Source: Macrophomina tecta (taxonomy: Eukaryota; Ascomycota; Dothideomycetes; Botryosphaeriales; Botryosphaeriaceae). From it: a DNA stretch of 33,070 nucleotides. Where the stretch lies: contig JAKSGN010000040.1 in assembly GCA_024180945.1 (NCBI GenBank), forward strand, positions 1 through 33,070. The letters are read 5' to 3'. Numbering within the stretch: position 1 is the first letter of the stretch; each line of letters starts with the position of its first letter. The notes below the pieces were generated by a model. The model was not told the DNA's origin. It did not search any database and saw only the letters and a list, made by a program, of their open reading frames with translations. Shown piece after piece: positions 28,776 to 33,070 of the stretch. The position numbers and the translations under genes were made by a program.

Positions 28776-30469
28776 TTTGATTCTTTTCCCCCACCAGCAC
28801 GGCGTTGTTGTTTTCCCGTCTTGATATCCATCATGCCACCATCACCCGCGCCGTCGTCACCGCCGCCATCTCCAGCTTTATGGTATCATGTTGTGTATCC
28901 CCTCCTCTTTCCTCTAGACGATAGAGACGGGTTAGGTGCGTACGGCGTGGGATCGATGCTCATCGTTTCATTCTGTGTCGCTCGGAGAAGGGGGGCGAGA
29001 TGGGAGTTATCGTCTCGTAATGGGAACGGTGTCGCGTCGGCGGCTTCCGGCTGGCGAGCCGATGAGGAGATTGGACGAGCGATGGAAATAGCGTCTCGAC
29101 GGGGTCGAGCGGTACCCGTAGTGGGTACAGTGGAGGACACAGACGCTCTGTGTTTCCTTGTTTTGTGGCGCGTTACGGGAAGCAGGGAAATGACATGTGT
29201 CAGTCAGAGTCAGAACAGGCAGAGAAAGTTTGCAGAGGCAGAAGCACCAGCGCTGTTGGAACGATGGGCTTTTTTTGTGTCTTTTCGGCGTTCTTTGGGA
29301 AGGTTAGGCGTTCTTATTGGCCGCGTCTGGGCCGACGGTTCTTATTCCTCTTCTCGTCGATACGGAAGGGTGGAGAGAGGGGTGTTCGGTCGCAGATGCT
29401 CATTGGAACGAAGATGATCGAAGGAGCCAGGTGTTCCGATTGACTTTGGAGCATATGTATGTTGTGCAGAGTGCGAGTGAGAGCGTATGTGTGGGTGGGG
29501 TGGGAAGAGGAAGCACGCGGGATGGCGGCATCGGGGCGGTGGGAAGCGGATGGTGGATGTGTGACAGCTTTCTACTTCTCGTTCGGTGTCTAGGGTCAGA
29601 TTGCGACATACGCGCTCATTCTTGGAACATCAACGGGGCTATCTTAGTCTTGTGTAAGGGGGCCGGCAGGCGGGCGGATAGGCGGGCTTTCCTCGTCTCT
29701 GGGCGCCCCGGCTGCCTGCTGCAGCGCGTGTGTTGGCGTGGACCTGTCCGACGATTGCGTGCGAGCGGCCTCCCGTGACGCGAGCCGCACTTTAAACTCT
29801 CCAGCCCCTAACCCCCCCGGACTTTCCTTCCCCTCCCGCTCCTCCTCTGACACATGCCCAGGCTGTCAGCAAGCCGCTCCGTGCAGCTGCCGCCCTCGTT
29901 TTGAGTGTGGGAATCTGGGGGATCTTCCCGTTTGGCTTCCTGGCCGCCATCTGCAACCATGGCTTCCCTCAGCTGCGCGATCGCGTTGCGTGTGTGTCCA
30001 AGACCGGTACAACTTCCCATATATGGTTCTTCCTTTTTCAGCTTCCCCGGGTGTCCGATCAGTTATCTGTCTTGCGGCTGGGCTGTGTGGCTTCCCCTCT
30101 AGAGTTAATGATAGCTCTTTGGTTGCGCCACATGAGTGACGTTGACGTGATAGAGGCTAGCGCATGTCCGTCCTTGCGTGGTTAGCGTGTTACCTATGTC
30201 CCATTTCTGTTCTTAAAGCGGGCGTAGGGCTGACTTGGGGACGATTAAGATATACACTAAGGTACTGCCTTCTTGCTAGCGTAGCTCTGCAACGGTGTAT
30301 GCCCATCTCTAGCGATGCTCAGTCGAGCCACAACTATCTTACCCACACGAGCGCATATTCAGAACAAATGGTTACAGACATTATATATTTTTGATTTAAA
30401 AATGAACGGCTTTTTCAGGTTGTATCTACAGACTTCACCCCCAAGCAGATACCCTTCCTCGACGAGCCT
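28776..30469. other. Convergent intergenic region
   Basis: Holds the 3' UTRs of two convergent genes and otherwise nothing I can support. The longest frame, 28821-29417 (+), begins 46 bases after a stop codon, lacks motifs and has strongly biased arginine/serine content, so it is treated as chance. Confidence 0.55.
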
Positions 30470-32629
30470 TCACAGGATATACCGGAACCCCTTGTTCTCA
30501 AGCTCAGTCATATCCCGCATGCCTGCCTCAACCGCCTCCCTTTCCAGCTCCTCGGGCGACATGTCAGCCTGCTCGCGGTCGCGCTTCTTGTTGACGCTCC
30601 ACATATAAATGTACAGCACGATGACAGCGCCGAGCTTAACAATATATCCAACCAACATGCTGTTGGTTCTCGCGTCAGCAACCCCCAACCTTCACCGCAA
30701 ACCGAGAGAAAAACGAAGGATAGCACTTACGCAATGTAGGCCGAATGATACCCGGGCGCCTCGCTGTCCTTGAACGTCTGCGGCCCAATGATATTGCCGA
30801 CGCAATACCCCGTAAACATCATCGCGCCCGTCAGCTGCTTCTTCGTGTACCCCGAGATATTGCTGCTGATCATGGTCAAACTCATACTAAATCCCAAGCC
30901 CTGGAAATAGCACAACCACAGCGCGACCAGGCGGCCCCACTTGTTGCTGTCCGGCAAGCCAACCAGCAGGGCCGCGCCGAGGATGCAGATGGTGTTGGCG
31001 ACGATCATGGTGATGCAGCGGCTGTTGGGCCACCACGTGCAGATGAAGCCGCCCGCCAGCAGCGCCGCGAACTGCACGAAGCCGCCGGGGATCTGCAGGT
31101 ACTGCGTGCCCAGCGTGTCGAAGCCGAACCCCTTGACGATGAGCGAGGTGAAGGACGTCAGCGCGCTGTTGGGCACCTGCGCGCCCACCGACAGCACGAA
31201 CAGCATCCACGTCTTGGGGTCGCGCGCGAACTGCACCGCCTGCGCGCGCTTGAAGCGCGCGTTCTTCACGCCCTGCCGGTTCGCCGCCACCCGCTCCACC
31301 GCCACCGCCCGCTCCCGCTCCGTCAGGAATTTCGCCGTCGACGGCAGGTCCGGCAGCACCACCAGCGACACGATGCCCCACACGATGCTGCACGCGCCGA
31401 AGATGATGAAGATGTATTGCCAGCGCGCCAGCGCGCCCGAGTTGATGTGGCCGACGGCGTAGCCGATCAGACTGCGAGGGGTGGAGAGAGTCAGAGTCAG
31501 TGTTGGGAGGGGGGGTTTCCGGACAGGGCAGCGCGCAGGGGTTGGCCGGTGGGCGCTGGGGAGAGACACTTACCCGCCGAACATGGTAGCGATGCCGTTC
31601 GTGCCTACGCGGAAGATCGTCGTCAGCTTGGTCCTGGACTCTGCGCGCTGCAACGCGCGCATTGGTTTGGTGGGGGGAAGGTGGGATTTGCCATACAGTA
31701 ATAGGCCTCCAGGCGCAGGGGCTGCTCTGCCGACGTGTACCACATGCCCATCATCAGGACGAATCCTGCCGGCCTTGGTTAGCTCGCCAATTTGGGGAGA
31801 GGCGGACGTGGAGGCTGCTCACCGGGATTGACGGCCGCCTCAAGGGCACCCAAGAGGAAGCGGTTCACCGCAATGCCGCCAAAGTTGACGCATGCTGGCG
31901 TGGTGATCAGGACGATGCCCCATGCTGGATAGAGATGACCGGTCAGTCTAGATGGACGGCAAAGTGGTTTTTGTGGAGAAGTGTCTCACCGATCGTGGTC
32001 AGGCTGAGGAATTTGGCAATTGGGAATCTGGCCCGACGGATCCTCGATCAGTACGCGTATGCTTGGTGGAGCTTCGTCAGGTGGGGGTTGCGCATACCGC
32101 TGCATGAGATATCCTGAGGGGTACTGCGTGGCTAGGTAGCCGAAGTAAAATATGGAACCTGTATATGGATCAGTACGGCAATAGGGAATGGAGACGTAGG
32201 CAAGAGGGCTAGTGGCGTTATGCGATGAAAAAAGTTAGGGGTCTCACCGAGCCATGAGTACTGGCTTCCGTTGATGTGAGTACCCTCCTTCAGGCCGTAG
32301 ACACTGGCGTAGTTGATTCCGTTCTGCGCGATTTAGTCAGTCTCGTGGGACTATATGCTGAGCCCAAGAGCAGTAGGCATGGATGAACAGGGGTGTACAC
32401 AGACCTTGTCGAGGTACTGCAGCATGTACGTGACGAAGAGAACGGGCACAATGCGGTAGTCGATCTTGCGGAGAACGCGTTTGGCCTCGGCCTCGTCGTA
32501 CTCAAGACCCTGGTTCCTCTTGTAGACATCATAGCTGTCGTCCAGAGCGGAGTCGGTGGTGGAGGAGTCGCCTGATCCCACGGGGGACTCGACGTCGTAC
32601 ACGGGCTGTTTGTCTTCAGTGGCGGCCAT
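30470..32629 (-). CDS. MFS transporter, allantoate permease (Dal5/ACS) family
   Basis: Predicted 513-residue plasma-membrane transporter with about 12 membrane helices; family members import anionic nutrients such as allantoate, ureidosuccinate, nicotinate or small peptides with protons. Nine exons in transcript order: 32629-32405, 32323-32248, 32158-32098, 32027-31990, 31924-31823, 31765-31697, 31604-31574, 31471-30731, 30668-30470. Introns are 57-102 bp and every phase agrees. The cytosolic N-terminus is acidic and ends in RKIDYRIVPVLFVTYMLQYLDK|NGINYA, the family's TM1 signature. SWLGSIFYFGYLATQYPSGYLMQR (TM2) and NRFLLGALEAAVNPGF (TM4) follow. YYCTNGIATMFGG crosses an intron, and the second half contains SLTMISSNISGYTKKQ. 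The C-terminal tail is cytosolic and charged (NKKRDREQADMSPEELERE). The gene looks intact. The substrate cannot be read from sequence. Confidence 0.95.
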
Positions 32630-33070
32630 CGCTGCTGCTGCCGTTCGTTCTCAACGGTGGTTGGGGCCCGGCGACTTGGATTCCAATCACTCCTGTAGCA
32701 CAGAGCCGAGTTAAGAGGAGAGAATCGCAATCACGACAGGGAAGAAAAATTGGTCAGAACAGCGGACTTGTCGCGCACATTTCGTCAACTTCTTGATGGC
32801 GTGCTTGCGCTCAGGCTGTTGGATGCTGTTCCTGCAAGACGAGTGCGCCCGACGACATGCCGAAGGCGAAGCGTCGAGCTACCTCGCTGCATTGCAGCAC
32901 TCTCGGGCACTGGGCTGTCAGCCGGCGGTGGGTACGTGTAGAGTAGCAAAAAGTGCAGGTCTCCGCGGCAGGGCAGGCATCGGCCGGTGGCTCCAACACA
33001 TCTGCCGTGAATTATGACGGACGCGGCGGGCGGGCAAGCCTCGACCAAGGCTTGTGATTGGTGTTGGCGG
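32630..33070 (-). promoter_or_regulatory. Upstream region of the MFS transporter gene
   Basis: The 441 bp upstream of the transporter ATG show no gene. No clear TATA box is seen. The part nearest the ATG probably includes the 5' UTR. The window ends within this region. Confidence 0.45.

Noticed and set aside
27920..28780. Long alternative-frame and antisense readings over the exon at 27451-28775
   Set aside because: High third-position GC removes stops from the other frames; the sense frame has balanced protein composition and splice support, the others do not.
28821..29417. Long plus-strand frame (198 codons) behind the gene at 27105
   Set aside because: It starts in the expected 3' UTR, has no motif or splice signals, and its arginine/serine-rich composition fits random GC-rich DNA.
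1..33070. CRISPR arrays, operons, Shine-Dalgarno sites, riboswitches
   Set aside because: The DNA is eukaryotic (spliceosomal introns, tRNA intron at 37/38); no regularly spaced repeats were seen.

Overview
The window looks like nuclear DNA of a filamentous ascomycete (Pezizomycotina). Protein genes are broken by many short introns of about 48 to 100 bp with GT(A/G)NG(T) donors, CTNAC-like branch sites and YAG acceptors. The gene families are typical of such fungi: a Zn2Cys6 regulator, a microsomal P450, a Dal5-type transporter and a 2EXR-like protein. A tRNA gene has an intron after position 37. Class or genus cannot be resolved from sequence alone.

Layout. Bases 1-131 may hold the first exon of a minus-strand gene leaving the window. 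From 499 to 9820 lies a compact oxidative gene group: a Zn2Cys6 transcription factor (+), a two-Rossmann flavin monooxygenase with a long N-terminal extension (+), and, convergent with it, an old-yellow-enzyme-type flavin oxidoreductase (-) downstream of a membrane-anchored P450 (-). All four splice models close in frame. No polyketide synthase, NRPS or terpene synthase is visible, so this is either part of a biosynthetic cluster continuing to the left or a stand-alone modification or detoxification group.

From about 11.06 to 15 kb there is a frameshifted relic of a 2EXR-like gene and an intact relative (13629-14855, -). The spacer between that intact gene and a divergent HemK/PrmC-type methyltransferase gene (17228-18320, +) has been split by a 1310-bp Tc1/mariner (impala-like) transposon. 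The transposon has perfect 30-bp terminal inverted repeats and a TA target duplication. Its transposase carries one frameshift.

The stretch 18.3-27.1 kb is gene-poor. It contains an intron-bearing tRNA-Arg(CCU) and frameshifted coding-like remnants near 21.1-21.9 kb and 22.7-23.0 kb. On the right are an unrecognised conserved-looking 484-residue protein (27105-28775, +) and a nine-exon allantoate-permease-type MFS transporter (30470-32629, -).

In the left group, the regulator probably controls some of its neighbours. The monooxygenase, P450 and ene-reductase could act in turn on a lipophilic substrate. This is inferred from gene order and enzyme class. The methyltransferase (translation termination), transporter and tRNA are ordinary housekeeping or nutrient genes unrelated to that group.
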